From Rhizobium etli CFN 42 (GTDB lineage Bacteria; Pseudomonadota; Alphaproteobacteria; Rhizobiales; Rhizobiaceae), in contig NC_007761.1 in the NCBI RefSeq assembly GCF_000092045.1, forward strand, positions 747,001 to 811,000: a DNA stretch of 64,000 bases. The letters run 5' to 3'. The notes below the pieces were generated by a model, which made no database searches, was not told where the DNA came from, and saw only the letters and a list, made by a program, of their open reading frames with translations. Position numbers and translations under genes: made by a program. Positions 17,401 to 25,377 of this stretch are shown here, piece by piece. Position 1 is the first letter of the stretch. Each line of letters begins with the position of its first letter.

Positions 17401-19087
17401 CTGGGACAGGGCGAGCGTGGCGCTTGGCTTCGCGATCGAGCGGGAACGGCGGGTCGTCTACAGCGATGGCCGAACAGAATCCCACGTCGTCTCGGGTGCA
17501 AGCGCTGGCGAAGCACGCTATCTGATCCCGCCGACCACTTCCTTCGTCACGAGCGTCGAGGAGGATGCGCGGCTGCTGCAGCTTTCGTCCCCGACCTGGG
17601 CGGAGCGGGAAGCGATCCTTCGACCGCTGCTGGAGAAGATCTATCGCAATCCGCATGCAGCACTTGTCGCCCTTAACGCGCTGGCGTCAGAAGCCAGTGC
17701 CGAACCGCGCAAGCTCGCCGAGGATCTTGCCGCAGAACCCGAGCGGCTTGGCCGGCTGCGCGGCTCCGATCTCATCATCGACGGGCGGGCCGCCCGCAAC
17801 GAGCGTAGCGCCGCAATCTCGGCTCTGGAGGACCTGCGGCCGCTCGCACGAGCCCATGCGACCGAGTTCCGTAGGAATGTTGAACGATTCCACGAACGCG
17901 AGGAGAGACGTCGGGGGCATATGGCGTTGTCCGTCCCGGCGCTCTCCAGACATGCGATTGCGCGGCTTATGGAAATCGAGGCGGTACGCAGCCAAGGCGG
18001 GGACGACGCCTATAAGACGGCCTTTGCGCTCGCCGCCGAGGACCGTTCGGTCGTCCAGGAAATCAGGGCGGTCAGCGACGCATTGACCGCACGCTTTGGC
18101 TGGAGCGCCTTCACCGCGAAGGCGGATGCGGTTGCCGAGCGTAACATTGCCGGGCTCATGCCGGAAGATCTGATACCGGGCCAGGGTGAGACGCTGATCA
18201 AACTGTTCGAGGCCGTGAAGCGTTTTGGCGACGAGCAGCATCTCGCCGAGCGCCAGGATCGGTCGAAGATCGTCGCGGCTGCCAGCGCCGTTCCGGGCAA
18301 GGAGCCAGGGAAAGAGGATGTGCCCATGCTTGCCGCCGTCACCGAGTTTAAGACGCCGGTCGACGAGGAGGCACGATTGCGGGCGCTCTCTAACCCTCTC
18401 TATCGCCAACAGAGTGCCGCATTGGCCAACGCCGCAACAACCATCTGGCGCGATCCGGCAGGCGCCATCGACAAGTTCGAGGAACTGCTCCAGAAAGGTT
18501 TTGTTGCTGATCGCATTGCCGCCGCGATGACCAACGATCCGGCCGCCTACGGCACGTTGCGCGGTTCGGATCGCCTGATGGACCGGATGCTGGCGTCCGG
18601 CCGGGAGCGGAAAGAGGCGATGCGGGCCGTGCCGGAGGGGGCGACCCGCCTGCGCGCGCTCGGTGCCACCTATGCCAATTTGCTCGATGCAGAACGCAAG
18701 GTCATTACAGCAGAGCGGCAGCGCATGGCGGTTGCAATTCCAGGTCTGTCGAAAGCGGCGGAGGAGGCGCTCGTGCAACGGATGGCACATGCGCGGGGGA
18801 ATGGTCGCAAGCCTAACATCTCGGCCACTCCTCTCGATGCAAACATCCGTCAGGAGTTCGCCGACGTCAGCCGGGCGCTCGACGAGCGCTTTGGGCGAGA
18901 TGCCGTCATCCGAGGTGACAAGGATTTCATCAATCGCGTGCCGCTTGCGCAGCGCCCGGCCTTTGCGGCGATGCAGGAGAAATTGAAGGTCGTGCAACAG
19001 AGCGTCCGCCAGGAAAACAGCGAGCAGATTATGGCGGAACGGCGCAAACGCGCCGTCAACCGTGATATAAAATTGGGAGGTTTTTAA
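14414..19087 (+). CDS. traA: TraA conjugative relaxase/helicase (Ti-type)
   Basis: 1557 residues. The N-terminal MobA/MobL relaxase domain has the HUH metal site NPHAH (His157, His159). A TraI-like superfamily 1 helicase follows, with Walker A GLAGAGKST (427-435), Walker B VLVIDEAGMVSS and the late motifs YAVTIHKSQGAT and TYVSMTRHRDRVDLY. A long helical C-terminal region completes it. TraA nicks oriT and unwinds the transferred strand in Agrobacterium- and Rhizobium-type conjugation. GGAG stands eight bases before the ATG. The usual partners traC, traD, traG and traF and the trb genes are absent, so this is a solitary or relic copy. A 42-bp tandem duplication lies in the relaxase domain. Confidence 0.92.
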   Translation: MAIMFVRAQVISRGAGRSIISAAAYRHRTRMMDEQVGASFNYRGGASDLVHEELALPDCVPDWLHEELALPDCVPDWLHEAIDGLSVASASEALWNAVEAFETLGNAQLARELIIALPEELTRAENITLVREFVRDNLTARGMVVDWVYHDKDGNPHAHVMTTLRPLAEEGFGRKRVTIMGEDGKPLRVVTPDSPNGRIVNRVWAGDRETMKAWKIAWAETANRHLALAGHEIRLDGRSYAEQNLGGIAQRHLGSVKAALAGKGKELYFTPADLARRQEIADRLLAEPELLLKQLGNERSTFDEKDIAKALHRTVDDSTDFANIRARLMASDQLVMLKPQEVDAETGKVSEPTVFTTRDMLRIEYDMAQSAQVLLKRDGFGVSPRHVASAIERVESADPKTPFRLDAEQVDAVRHVTGDSGIAAVVGLAGAGKSTLLAAAGLAWEGEGRRVMGAALAGKAAEGLEDSSGIKSRTLASWELAWANGRDTLHRGDVLVIDEAGMVSSQQMARVLKIAEEAAVKVVLVGDAMQLQPIQAGAAFRAITERIGFAELAGVRRQREAWARDASRLFARGEIEKGLDVYARHDHLVEAETRGEIVDRIVVDWAEARKQAIGRSVSEGRDGRLRGDELLVLAHTNDDVRALNDVLREVMAGDNALSDGRTFQTARGAREFAAGDRIIFLENARFLEPRARQPGPQYVKNGMLGTVVSTGDKRGDPLLSVFLDNGDKVVFSENSYRNVDHGYAVTIHKSQGATVDRTFVLATGMMDEHLTYVSMTRHRDRVDLYAASQDFEPKPDWGRKPSVDHAAGVTGELVETGEAKFRPDDEDADDSPYADVKTDDGTVHRLWGVSLPKALEEAGILEGDTVILRKDGVERVKASVPVVDEETGHKRYEEREVDRNVWTAQQVETAEARRERIERESHRPELFKQLVERLSRSGAKTTTLDFESGAGYRAYADDFARRRGIDQLSLAAVEMEESLSRRFAWIAVKKEQAEKLWDRASVALGFAIERERRVVYSDGRTESHVVSGASAGEARYLIPPTTSFVTSVEEDARLLQLSSPTWAEREAILRPLLEKIYRNPHAALVALNALASEASAEPRKLAEDLAAEPERLGRLRGSDLIIDGRAARNERSAAISALEDLRPLARAHATEFRRNVERFHEREERRRGHMALSVPALSRHAIARLMEIEAVRSQGGDDAYKTAFALAAEDRSVVQEIRAVSDALTARFGWSAFTAKADAVAERNIAGLMPEDLIPGQGETLIKLFEAVKRFGDEQHLAERQDRSKIVAAASAVPGKEPGKEDVPMLAAVTEFKTPVDEEARLRALSNPLYRQQSAALANAATTIWRDPAGAIDKFEELLQKGFVADRIAAAMTNDPAAYGTLRGSDRLMDRMLASGRERKEAMRAVPEGATRLRALGATYANLLDAERKVITAERQRMAVAIPGLSKAAEEALVQRMAHARGNGRKPNISATPLDANIRQEFADVSRALDERFGRDAVIRGDKDFINRVPLAQRPAFAAMQEKLKVVQQSVRQENSEQIMAERRKRAVNRDIKLGGF
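14564..14647 (+). repeat. 42-bp perfect tandem duplication inside traA
   Basis: Two identical 42-bp units, 14564-14605 and 14606-14647, encode HEELALPDCVPDWL twice. TraA relatives, as I remember them, carry the segment once. The duplication is in frame and adds 14 residues to the relaxase domain, upstream of the HUH motif. Confidence 0.95.
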
Positions 19088-19207
19088 CAAATAGCCAAGG
19101 AAGTGGAAACTCTGGTCGCCGTTTTCCGCGCAACCGAGGCAGCTAGATCCCATTCAACGGTACCTTTTTCCCGGAGCAAAAGTCGATCCTCGCCTTTTTC
19201 ATTTAAT

Positions 19208-19233
19208 GGAACCGTTCGGGCTCCCGACCCGTT
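19208..19233 (+). promoter_or_regulatory. EcfG/RpoE2 general-stress promoter
   Basis: GGAAC (19208-19212) and CGTT (19230-19233) are separated by exactly 17 bases, the consensus of the alphaproteobacterial general stress sigma factor EcfG (RpoE2). A start near 19240 would leave a very short leader before GGGAG (19246-19250) and the ATG at 19258. Confidence 0.75.
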
Positions 19234-19257
19234 CTCCAGGTTAACGGGAGAATATGC

Positions 19258-19692
19258 ATGTCGAAGACCCTTCTCTACGGCGCGACCAAGATTGACGAGA
19301 CGAACAGCGCCTATGCGCCGGTCGAAAGCCTGGCGGCCTTCCAGTGGAAGAACCGCGTTTTCGTCGTGTTTGCCGACAGGGATAATGCCCGCGCCGCCAG
19401 CCAGGAAAATCAGCTTTTGGCCGACCGTTCAGCCCTCGACGAGCGTGATCTGGTGGTGCTTAAGATCTCAGGCGCAACTGTCCGGCCGCTCTTCGGTGCG
19501 GCGAACGGTCTTGACGGCGAAGCGATCCGCCGCGATCTCGAAGCGTCGGAGATCGGGGAATTCGCCGCCTTCCTGCTCGGCAAGGACGGAACCGTCAAAC
19601 TCAAGGTCAGCGAGCCGATCACCAATGGCGAGCTCTTCGCCATCATCGACAGCATGCCCGTGCGCGCGGAGATGCTGAAGTCGGACAAATAA
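19258..19692 (+). CDS. DUF4174 domain protein, stress-regulated
   Basis: 144 residues with the DUF4174 pattern: LAAFQWKNRVFVVFAD near the start, then LLADRSALDERDLVVLKISG and FAAFLLGKDGTVKLKVSEP. The fold is thought to resemble thioredoxin-like proteins, but the catalytic cysteines are absent and no biochemical role is known. No signal peptide is seen. GGGAG lies seven bases before the ATG. The promoter is an excellent EcfG/RpoE2 match, so the gene probably belongs to the general stress response. It marks the return to core sequence after the traA region. Confidence 0.8.
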   Translation: MSKTLLYGATKIDETNSAYAPVESLAAFQWKNRVFVVFADRDNARAASQENQLLADRSALDERDLVVLKISGATVRPLFGAANGLDGEAIRRDLEASEIGEFAAFLLGKDGTVKLKVSEPITNGELFAIIDSMPVRAEMLKSDK

Positions 19693-19741
19693 GCCCGCCC
19701 CAACGTCAGTTTAATCCAGGATCATGAAAAGGGAGGCGGTC

Positions 19742-19909
19742 ATGTCCGTGCCCAACGAACCCATTCCCGATCAGCCGCCGATGCCGGCGCCAGGCTGGAA
19801 GCCGGTGCCGCCGATCAAGGAGCCTGAGCCGGACAGATTGCCCGACGAGGCGCCGGTTCCCAATCCCGATGAGAACGACGAGCCGGCAAGGCATGTTAGC
19901 GGCGTTTAA
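19742..19909 (+). CDS. Small proline- and acid-rich hypothetical protein
   Basis: 55 residues, about one quarter proline, with motifs such as PDQPPMPAPGWKPVPP and EPEPDRLPDEAPVPNPDEN. It is probably intrinsically disordered, with no signal peptide or membrane segment. The ATG at 19742 is chosen because GGGAGG (19731-19736) is well spaced from it; an earlier in-frame ATG at 19724 lacks a site. It follows the DUF4174 gene by 49 bp and may share its stress promoter. Its stop overlaps the end of the convergent lysR gene by four bases. Function unknown. Confidence 0.6.
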   Translation: MSVPNEPIPDQPPMPAPGWKPVPPIKEPEPDRLPDEAPVPNPDENDEPARHVSGV

Positions 19910-20787
19910 AGAAAGATCTGCCGCTCGGCGCTGACGAGTTCCTGCAGGAAGTCGACGACGCTCCTGACGCGCACGAGGTCGCGCGCCGTTTCGTGATAGG
20001 TCGTCCAATAGGCGCGGCGGATCGAGATCTCAGGCAGGATGCGCTGGAGCTCCGGATACTGCCGGGCGATATAATCATGCAGAATGCCGATGCCGGCGCC
20101 GGATCGCACCGCCTCCGTCTGGCCGATCGCCGTCGAGATTTCGAAGCCGGCGTCCCAGCTGCGCATCACCTCGCCGGAGAAATTCAGCGAGGCGGTGAAG
20201 AGCAGATCCTCGACATAGCCGATGCGCGGATGGGCCTTCAGCGCCTCGACATCGCCGGGCCTGCCGTGGGCGGCGAGATAATCGCGCGAGGCATAGAGAC
20301 CGAGCGTGTAATCCGTCAGCTTGGAGGAAACCAGCCGGCCTTGTTCGGGACGTTCCAGCGTGATGGCGATGTCGGCCTCGCGCTGCGACAGCGAGAAGGA
20401 GCGCGGGACCGGCACGAGCTGGATCTTCAATTCCGGATGACGCTCGATCAACCTGCCCATCCGCGGCGCGAGAAAAGAGACGCCGAACCCGTCGGGCGCG
20501 CCGACACGCACCGTGCCGGCGATTGCCGTGTCGGTGTGGCCGAGATTGGCCTGCACTGCCAACATTTCGGTTTCCATGCGCTCGGCGGCGTGCAGAAAGA
20601 CCTCGCCTTCGGCCGTCAGCTCGCAGCCATTCGTGCGGCGGATGAAAAGCCGCGTCTTCAGTGCCTCTTCGAGCGATGTCAGCCGCCGTGAAAGCGTGGC
20701 ATGGTTGAGCCCCAGCCGCTTCGAAGCGGCAAGAATCTGCCCGGTGCGGGCAACGGCGAGGAAAATGCGGACATCGTCCCAGTTCAT
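19906..20787 (-). CDS. LysR-family transcriptional regulator
   Basis: 293 residues. The N-terminal winged helix-turn-helix (VRIFLAVARTGQILAASKR, then LNHATLSRRLTSLEE) is followed by an inducer-binding domain (about 90-290). Its start overlaps the stop of the monooxygenase gene in an ATGA, so the two are translationally coupled. The pair is divergent from mmsA, and by the usual LysR arrangement mmsA is a candidate target, with an intermediate of valine or inositol catabolism as possible inducer. That link is inferred from position only. Confidence 0.88.
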   Translation of the reverse strand: MNWDDVRIFLAVARTGQILAASKRLGLNHATLSRRLTSLEEALKTRLFIRRTNGCELTAEGEVFLHAAERMETEMLAVQANLGHTDTAIAGTVRVGAPDGFGVSFLAPRMGRLIERHPELKIQLVPVPRSFSLSQREADIAITLERPEQGRLVSSKLTDYTLGLYASRDYLAAHGRPGDVEALKAHPRIGYVEDLLFTASLNFSGEVMRSWDAGFEISTAIGQTEAVRSGAGIGILHDYIARQYPELQRILPEISIRRAYWTTYHETARDLVRVRSVVDFLQELVSAERQIFL

Positions 20788-21097
20788 GGCTTGGCACGCA
20801 TCGCAATCGGATCGACGTCCATCAGCGTCAACGACGTCACCATGCCGGCCGTCTCACGCTTATATTTGAGGAAATGCGGTGTCTGCAGATGGGCCTCGTA
20901 GGCTTCCTGGTCGGCGTAGACCTCGAGGATGCGGATTTGGTTTGGATTGCCCCGGATGGAAACGCGTTGAGTGAGAGAACGCCGTCTTCCAGCGCAACCG
21001 ACGCCTCGATTTCTTCCGTGAGCAGGGCGCGATACGCTTCGAGCGTCTCCGGATCAATCTCCAGCTCCGCCATTCTGACAACAGGTTTCCGGCTCAT
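20784..21097 (-). pseudogene. Antibiotic-biosynthesis-monooxygenase (ABM) protein, frameshifted
   Basis: The frame from the ATG at 21097 encodes RKPVVRMAELEIDPETLEAY ... LEDGVLSLNA, the start of an ABM ferredoxin-like protein of the quinol monooxygenase type. Near 20958-20966 the homology moves to another frame, which reads NPNQIRILEVYADQEAYEAH, then LQTPHFLKYKRETAGMV, and ends at 20784. One base (probably G in GCGTTTCC) is missing. The repaired protein is about 104 residues, the family's normal size, and its TGA overlaps the lysR ATG as ATGA, showing that the second frame is the true one. It is a recent pseudogene or a sequencing error. Confidence 0.8.
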
Positions 21098-21267
21098 CGG
21101 TCCGACCTTCCCTGGGGTTTGACTTGTCCTTGCGCCGTACCAAGTTTGGAGGCAGCAATAAGTGTCATTGGGCTACAATATGTGCACAACGGTTCCTTAT
21201 ATCAGCGCATTGATTTGTGCAAATTGAAGTGCGATTGTAGGCCATCCCAAAAACAGGAGGAGCACCC

Positions 21268-22764
21268 ATGCGTGAGATCGGTCATTTCATCGGCGGCAAG
21301 GAAGTCGCCGGCACCAGCGGCCGCGTCAGCAATGTTTACAATCCGGCAACCGGCGAAGTGCAGGCGACCGTCGCGCTCGCAAGCGTCGAGGAACTGCGCG
21401 CCGCCGTCGAAAACGCCAAGGCCGCGCAGCCGAAATGGGCTGCCACCAACCCGCAGCGCCGCGCCCGCGTCTTCTTCAAGTTCGTCGAACTCCTAAACAA
21501 GCACATGGATGAGCTCGCCGAAATGCTCTCCAAGGAGCACGGCAAGACGATCGAGGATGCCAAGGGCGACGTCATCCGCGGCCTCGAAGTCTGCGAATTC
21601 GTCTGCGGCATTCCGCATCTCGCCAAGGGTGAGTTCACTGAGGGCGCGGGCCCGGCGATCGACATGTATTCGATCCGTCAGCCGGTCGGCATCGGCGCCG
21701 GCATCACCCCCTTCAACTTCCCGGGCATGATCCCGATGTGGATGTTCGCGCCGGCGATCGCCTGCGGCAACGCCTTCATCTTGAAGCCCTCAGAGCGCGA
21801 TCCGTCCCTGCCGATCCGTCTTGCCGAACTGATGATCGAGGCCGGACTGCCGGCCGGCATCCTCAACGTCGTCAACGGGGACAAGGGTGCCGTCGACGCG
21901 ATCCTCACCGATCCCGATATCGGCGCCGTCTCCTTCGTCGGCTCGACGCCGATCGCCCGCTACGTCTACGGCACGGCGGCAATGAACGGCAAGCGCGCCC
22001 AGTGCTTCGGCGGCGCCAAGAACCACATGATCATCATGCCGGACGCCGACATGGATCAGGCCGTAAACGCGCTGATGGGCGCAGGTTACGGTTCGGCCGG
22101 CGAGCGCTGCATGGCGATCTCGGTTGCCGTTCCGGTCGGCAAAGAAACCGCCAACCGCCTGGTCGAGATGCTGGCGCCGAAGATCGAATCGCTTCGCATC
22201 GGCCCCTATACCGACGACAAGGCCGATATGGGCCCGCTGGTCACCAAGGACGCCTACACGCGGGTGCGCGGCCTGATCGACCGCGGCGTCGAGGAAGGCG
22301 CCAAGCTCGTGGTCGACGGCCGCGATTTCAAGCTCCAGGGCTATGAAGACGGCTATTTCGTCGGCGGCTGCCTGTTCGATCACGTGACGCCCGAGATGGA
22401 CATCTACAAGACCGAAATCTTCGGACCTGTCCTCTCCGTCGTCCGCGCCAAGAACTATGAGGAAGCGCTGTCGCTGCCGATGAAGCACGAATACGGCAAC
22501 GGCGTCGCGATCTACACGCGTGACGGCGATGCCGCCCGCGATTTCGCCTCGCGCGTCAATATCGGCATGATCGGCATCAACGTTCCGATCCCGGTTCCGC
22601 TCGCCTACCACTCGTTTGGCGGCTGGAAGGCCTCGAGCTTCGGCGATCTCAATCAGCACGGCACGGACTCGATCAAGTTCTGGACCAAGACCAAGACCGT
22701 CACCGCCCGCTGGCCCTCCGGCATCAAGAGCGGCGCCGAATTCGTCATGCCGACGATGAAGTGA
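21268..22764 (+). CDS. mmsA: CoA-acylating methylmalonate-semialdehyde dehydrogenase
   Basis: 498 residues, the full length of the MmsA/IolA family of aldehyde dehydrogenases. Key parts are the NAD-binding stretch TPFNFPGMIPMWMF, the glycine motif FVGSTPIARYVY and the catalytic cysteine in SAGERCMAIS (Cys281). The enzyme converts (methyl)malonate semialdehyde, CoA and NAD to propionyl- or acetyl-CoA, CO2 and NADH in valine and myo-inositol breakdown; in Sinorhizobium the corresponding gene is called iolA. AGGAGG lies just before the ATG. It is monocistronic, with its own terminator and a divergent LysR regulator. Confidence 0.93.
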   Translation: MREIGHFIGGKEVAGTSGRVSNVYNPATGEVQATVALASVEELRAAVENAKAAQPKWAATNPQRRARVFFKFVELLNKHMDELAEMLSKEHGKTIEDAKGDVIRGLEVCEFVCGIPHLAKGEFTEGAGPAIDMYSIRQPVGIGAGITPFNFPGMIPMWMFAPAIACGNAFILKPSERDPSLPIRLAELMIEAGLPAGILNVVNGDKGAVDAILTDPDIGAVSFVGSTPIARYVYGTAAMNGKRAQCFGGAKNHMIIMPDADMDQAVNALMGAGYGSAGERCMAISVAVPVGKETANRLVEMLAPKIESLRIGPYTDDKADMGPLVTKDAYTRVRGLIDRGVEEGAKLVVDGRDFKLQGYEDGYFVGGCLFDHVTPEMDIYKTEIFGPVLSVVRAKNYEEALSLPMKHEYGNGVAIYTRDGDAARDFASRVNIGMIGINVPIPVPLAYHSFGGWKASSFGDLNQHGTDSIKFWTKTKTVTARWPSGIKSGAEFVMPTMK

Positions 22765-22816
22765 TGAGCGACATCATTCTGCAATTTGGTGGTCTTTTGG
22801 CCTGATAAGCCTCTGA

Positions 22817-22848
22817 CAACCCCCTGGCATGGTTCAGGGGGTTGTGTT
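22817..22848 (+). terminator. Terminator of mmsA
   Basis: A perfect 10-bp stem CAACCCCCTG/CAGGGGGTTG with an eight-base loop, followed by the weak tract TGTT, 52 bases after the mmsA stop. Confidence 0.7.
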
Positions 22849-23108
22849 CATTGGGACCCTGCGACCGAGCCGCGGTCCGTTAATGGTGCTCGATCAGTTG
22901 CTCCTAACGACGGTCGTCCTCCGCTTGATCCGACGCTCCCGCTTCAGCATCGAGGTCGGCATTGTCGGCCTAGTGCCAGCTGTGCCACAGCGGGTGTCGC
23001 CAGCTATGGCATTCACGAAAGCTCCCAAACTCGCCATGACCTAAAGACATCAGGCCACCAACTTCGCCGCCGGGCAACCAAGCAACTGCTGGACGAAACT
23101 CAGGGAAA
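22849..23108. other. Gene-free stretch between mmsA and the xthA fragment
   Basis: About 260 bases with no convincing gene. It ends abruptly where recognisable xthA sequence begins, so it may be the scar of an insertion or deletion that removed the first two-thirds of xthA. I could not identify an insertion sequence in it. Confidence 0.4.
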
Positions 23109-23381
23109 ATGCCGCAGACGCGGCAGGCATTCCGCAGGCTCGAAAATCTCGGCCTGACCGATGCGGTACGCGCGACGACGGATGCGACGCGGCTCTATTC
23201 CTTCTGGGACTATCAGGCAGGTGCATGGCCGAAGAACAACGGCATCCGCATCGACCACCTGCTGCTCTCACCGGAGGCTGCCGACCGGATGACGTCGGCG
23301 GCGATCGAAAAACATGTACGGGCCTGGGAAAAGCCGTCCGACCACGTACCTGTCATCGCCTATTTCGATTTTGCGGCCTGA
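23109..23381 (+). pseudogene. xthA: Exodeoxyribonuclease III, C-terminal fragment
   Basis: The 90 residues match only the last third of exonuclease III: QAFRRLENLGLTDAVRA, YSFWDYQAGAWPKNNGIRID and KPSDHVPVIAYFDF, including the Asn, Asp and His of the active site (NNGIRIDH, SDH). The full enzyme is about 260 residues; the N-terminal metal-binding Asn and Glu motifs are missing and nothing upstream restores them. No ribosome binding site precedes the first ATG. It is a remnant, probably left by a deletion or insertion between mmsA and exoR. Confidence 0.85.
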
Positions 23382-23437
23382 CCTTCGCAACCCGTAACGC
23401 GTCATTGCAAGCGCGCGACAGGGCGCTCATGACGGCT

Positions 23438-24235
23438 TCAGTCGTCGGAGCCGCTTGCGATGGCGTGCGAGAGCGAGACCGCCGTGCGCCGGTCGGCCTC
23501 GTTGGAAACCGAGAAGGCCTGCTCCTGAAGCGCTTCCATCCAGCTGCAGTCCTTGGGCTTGCAGCGGTCGAGAGCGGCAGTCATCAGCGCGAGACCGCGG
23601 GCCGTCTGACCTTCGTCAAAGAGAATATTTCCGAAAACCGCCATGGCGCCGGGATGGCCACTCTTGCGCGCCTGGTTCAACCATTTCTTCGCCTGCTGCG
23701 GGCTGGCATTGCCGCCCTCGCCGGCCAGCATCATCTGCGCCAACTGGAACTGCGCTTCGGGAACGCCAAAGGTTGAGGCCACCTGGAAATAAAGCTGGCG
23801 TGCCTGGGTGAGATCAATCTTGACCGGGCTGCCTGATATGCCGTGTTTGTAGTAATTGGCGAGCGACAGAAGCGCGTTGACGAAGAAGCCGGTGTCTTCC
23901 GAACCGGGTTCGACACCCTGCTGGGCAATCTCGCTGTAGATCTTGAAGGCTTCGAAATCATCCTGGGCGACGCCGTCGCCGTCGGCATACATATTGGCGA
24001 GCGCCCAGCGCGAACCGGTATGGCCCTTTTCGGCGGCGTACTTGTAAGCTTCGACCGCCTCCTCCTTCTGTCCGTTCTTATAGGCCTTGAAGCCGAACTT
24101 GAAGAGGTCGAAAGGACCGGATTCCTTACTGACGTCGCTCTTGATGTCGAAAGCGCGAACCGGGCCGGACATTGCCAGCGCTATCCCCATGCCCATCAGC
24201 ATGAATTTGAACAATTTGAACTCGGACGTTACCAT
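23438..24235 (-). CDS. exoR: ExoR, periplasmic repressor of exopolysaccharide synthesis
   Basis: 265 residues from the Met at 24235; the open frame extends to 24304, but the inner start gives a clean signal peptide (FKLFKFMLMGMGIALAMS, ending GPVRA). The mature part has Sel1-type helical repeats such as EAVEAYKYAAEKGHTGSRWA, EAQFQLAQMMLAGEGG and AKKWLNQARKSGHPGAM. The sequence agrees closely with Sinorhizobium ExoR. That protein binds the sensor ExoS in the periplasm and holds the ExoS/ChvI system off until it is proteolysed, so it controls succinoglycan, motility and symbiotic entry. It is convergent with the xthA fragment. Confidence 0.92.
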   Translation of the reverse strand: MVTSEFKLFKFMLMGMGIALAMSGPVRAFDIKSDVSKESGPFDLFKFGFKAYKNGQKEEAVEAYKYAAEKGHTGSRWALANMYADGDGVAQDDFEAFKIYSEIAQQGVEPGSEDTGFFVNALLSLANYYKHGISGSPVKIDLTQARQLYFQVASTFGVPEAQFQLAQMMLAGEGGNASPQQAKKWLNQARKSGHPGAMAVFGNILFDEGQTARGLALMTAALDRCKPKDCSWMEALQEQAFSVSNEADRRTAVSLSHAIASGSDD

Positions 24236-25377
24236 TTCAACCGATTTCTTTCGTTCATCGCACGCAGCCGGCGCCGGCGCCGGGCAGACGGTGGATGTAT
24301 TCATTCGAGGCGAGCGATCCCGCGGTGGGCTCCATGGCCCCTTTGCCCGCGTCGCATCCAGCCCATTGGCCTTTTCCGAAAGGCCGAATTTTCAGCATGT
24401 CATCTAGAACCACCCGGCTCCCGGCATGGCCTGACTGCAATCTGCCTGGCATTCCTTTGGCAGGCGCGGCATCCGCCTTCCCGCCTTTATCGCTTTCGTA
24501 AACAGCAAATGTGACGAAACCAGTATCGTCTTCTCCGCCAAAGCCGCGCTGCTCGGGCGCACGGGTCGACAAAACCGGCATTGGAGGGATCGACAACCGC
24601 GTTGCAAGGCGGGATCTGCGGCCGGAACAGCCTTGTCCAAAAAGCGAAACGGCCGCAATCGAACGACTGTCGCCAATCGCGCCGCATGACCTGCTGTTGC
24701 CGGAAAAAAATCGACCCATGCTACTCTTTACACGCACCCTACGTCTGCCGTCGTCTCGCCTGCCAATAGCGCTGCGCTCTCTTTGTGGCGGGAAATAGAC
24801 AAATTCGCCCCGCAGCCACGATACGATATTTGTCGCAAAAAGACCGTTGCTGCCTCGTCACAAATCCGAAGGGTCGCCTTTCTTGCCGGCCTTCCAAGGA
24901 AGCCTGGCAAACCGGCGAGCTTCAAGACTTCTACTTAGGTCTAGATTCACCGGAGAAATCTAGGCTTTGCGACGCCTGGTTCGCCGGAAGCCGTGGCGGT
25001 CCTCACTCGCGGCCGCTCCGTCCCCGTTGCTATCTCGCGCCAATCCCCTTCCGTTCGGCGAGATTGCCAGCGGATCGACAAAAGGATGTCGTCGCAGGCT
25101 GCGACATGGCTTTGCCACGCATCTGCTGGAGAGCGTCCACCCGCACCCTAATCCATTCAGGTCCCTGCTCGGTTGGAATAAGCCGCCGACAAATTGCCCG
25201 GTTTGCCAGGTGCTTTCGACCCTCTGTTTCGAGTCAATCTCACGGGGCTGAACGTCGCGATCGCTCCTCAGCACGCTCTCCACCGATCTGGCCAGCACGA
25301 GCGAAGGCAGGCATCATCGATGACGACCCAGAGGGTTTCGGTGCAGAATTGACGTCGCGGCAAATGGCCTCATAAGC
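24236..25377. other. Long gene-poor stretch between exoR and rirA
   Basis: More than 1.1 kb between divergent exoR and rirA. The open frames here have unlikely compositions (rich in Arg, Ser, Pro), no ribosome binding sites and no recognisable domains on either strand. Visible structure is a 7-bp inverted repeat CTAGATT/AATCTAG (24941-24963) and a 13-bp inverted pair CCTGGCAAACCGG (24903-24915) / CCGGTTTGCCAGG (25198-25210). It must contain the exoR promoter; a small RNA or a decayed element is possible but not shown. Confidence 0.45.

Noticed and set aside
24785..25375. A 196-residue + frame in the exoR-rirA gap
   Set aside because: Rich in Arg, Ser, Cys and Pro with no domain or Shine-Dalgarno sequence; no related frame is recognisable.
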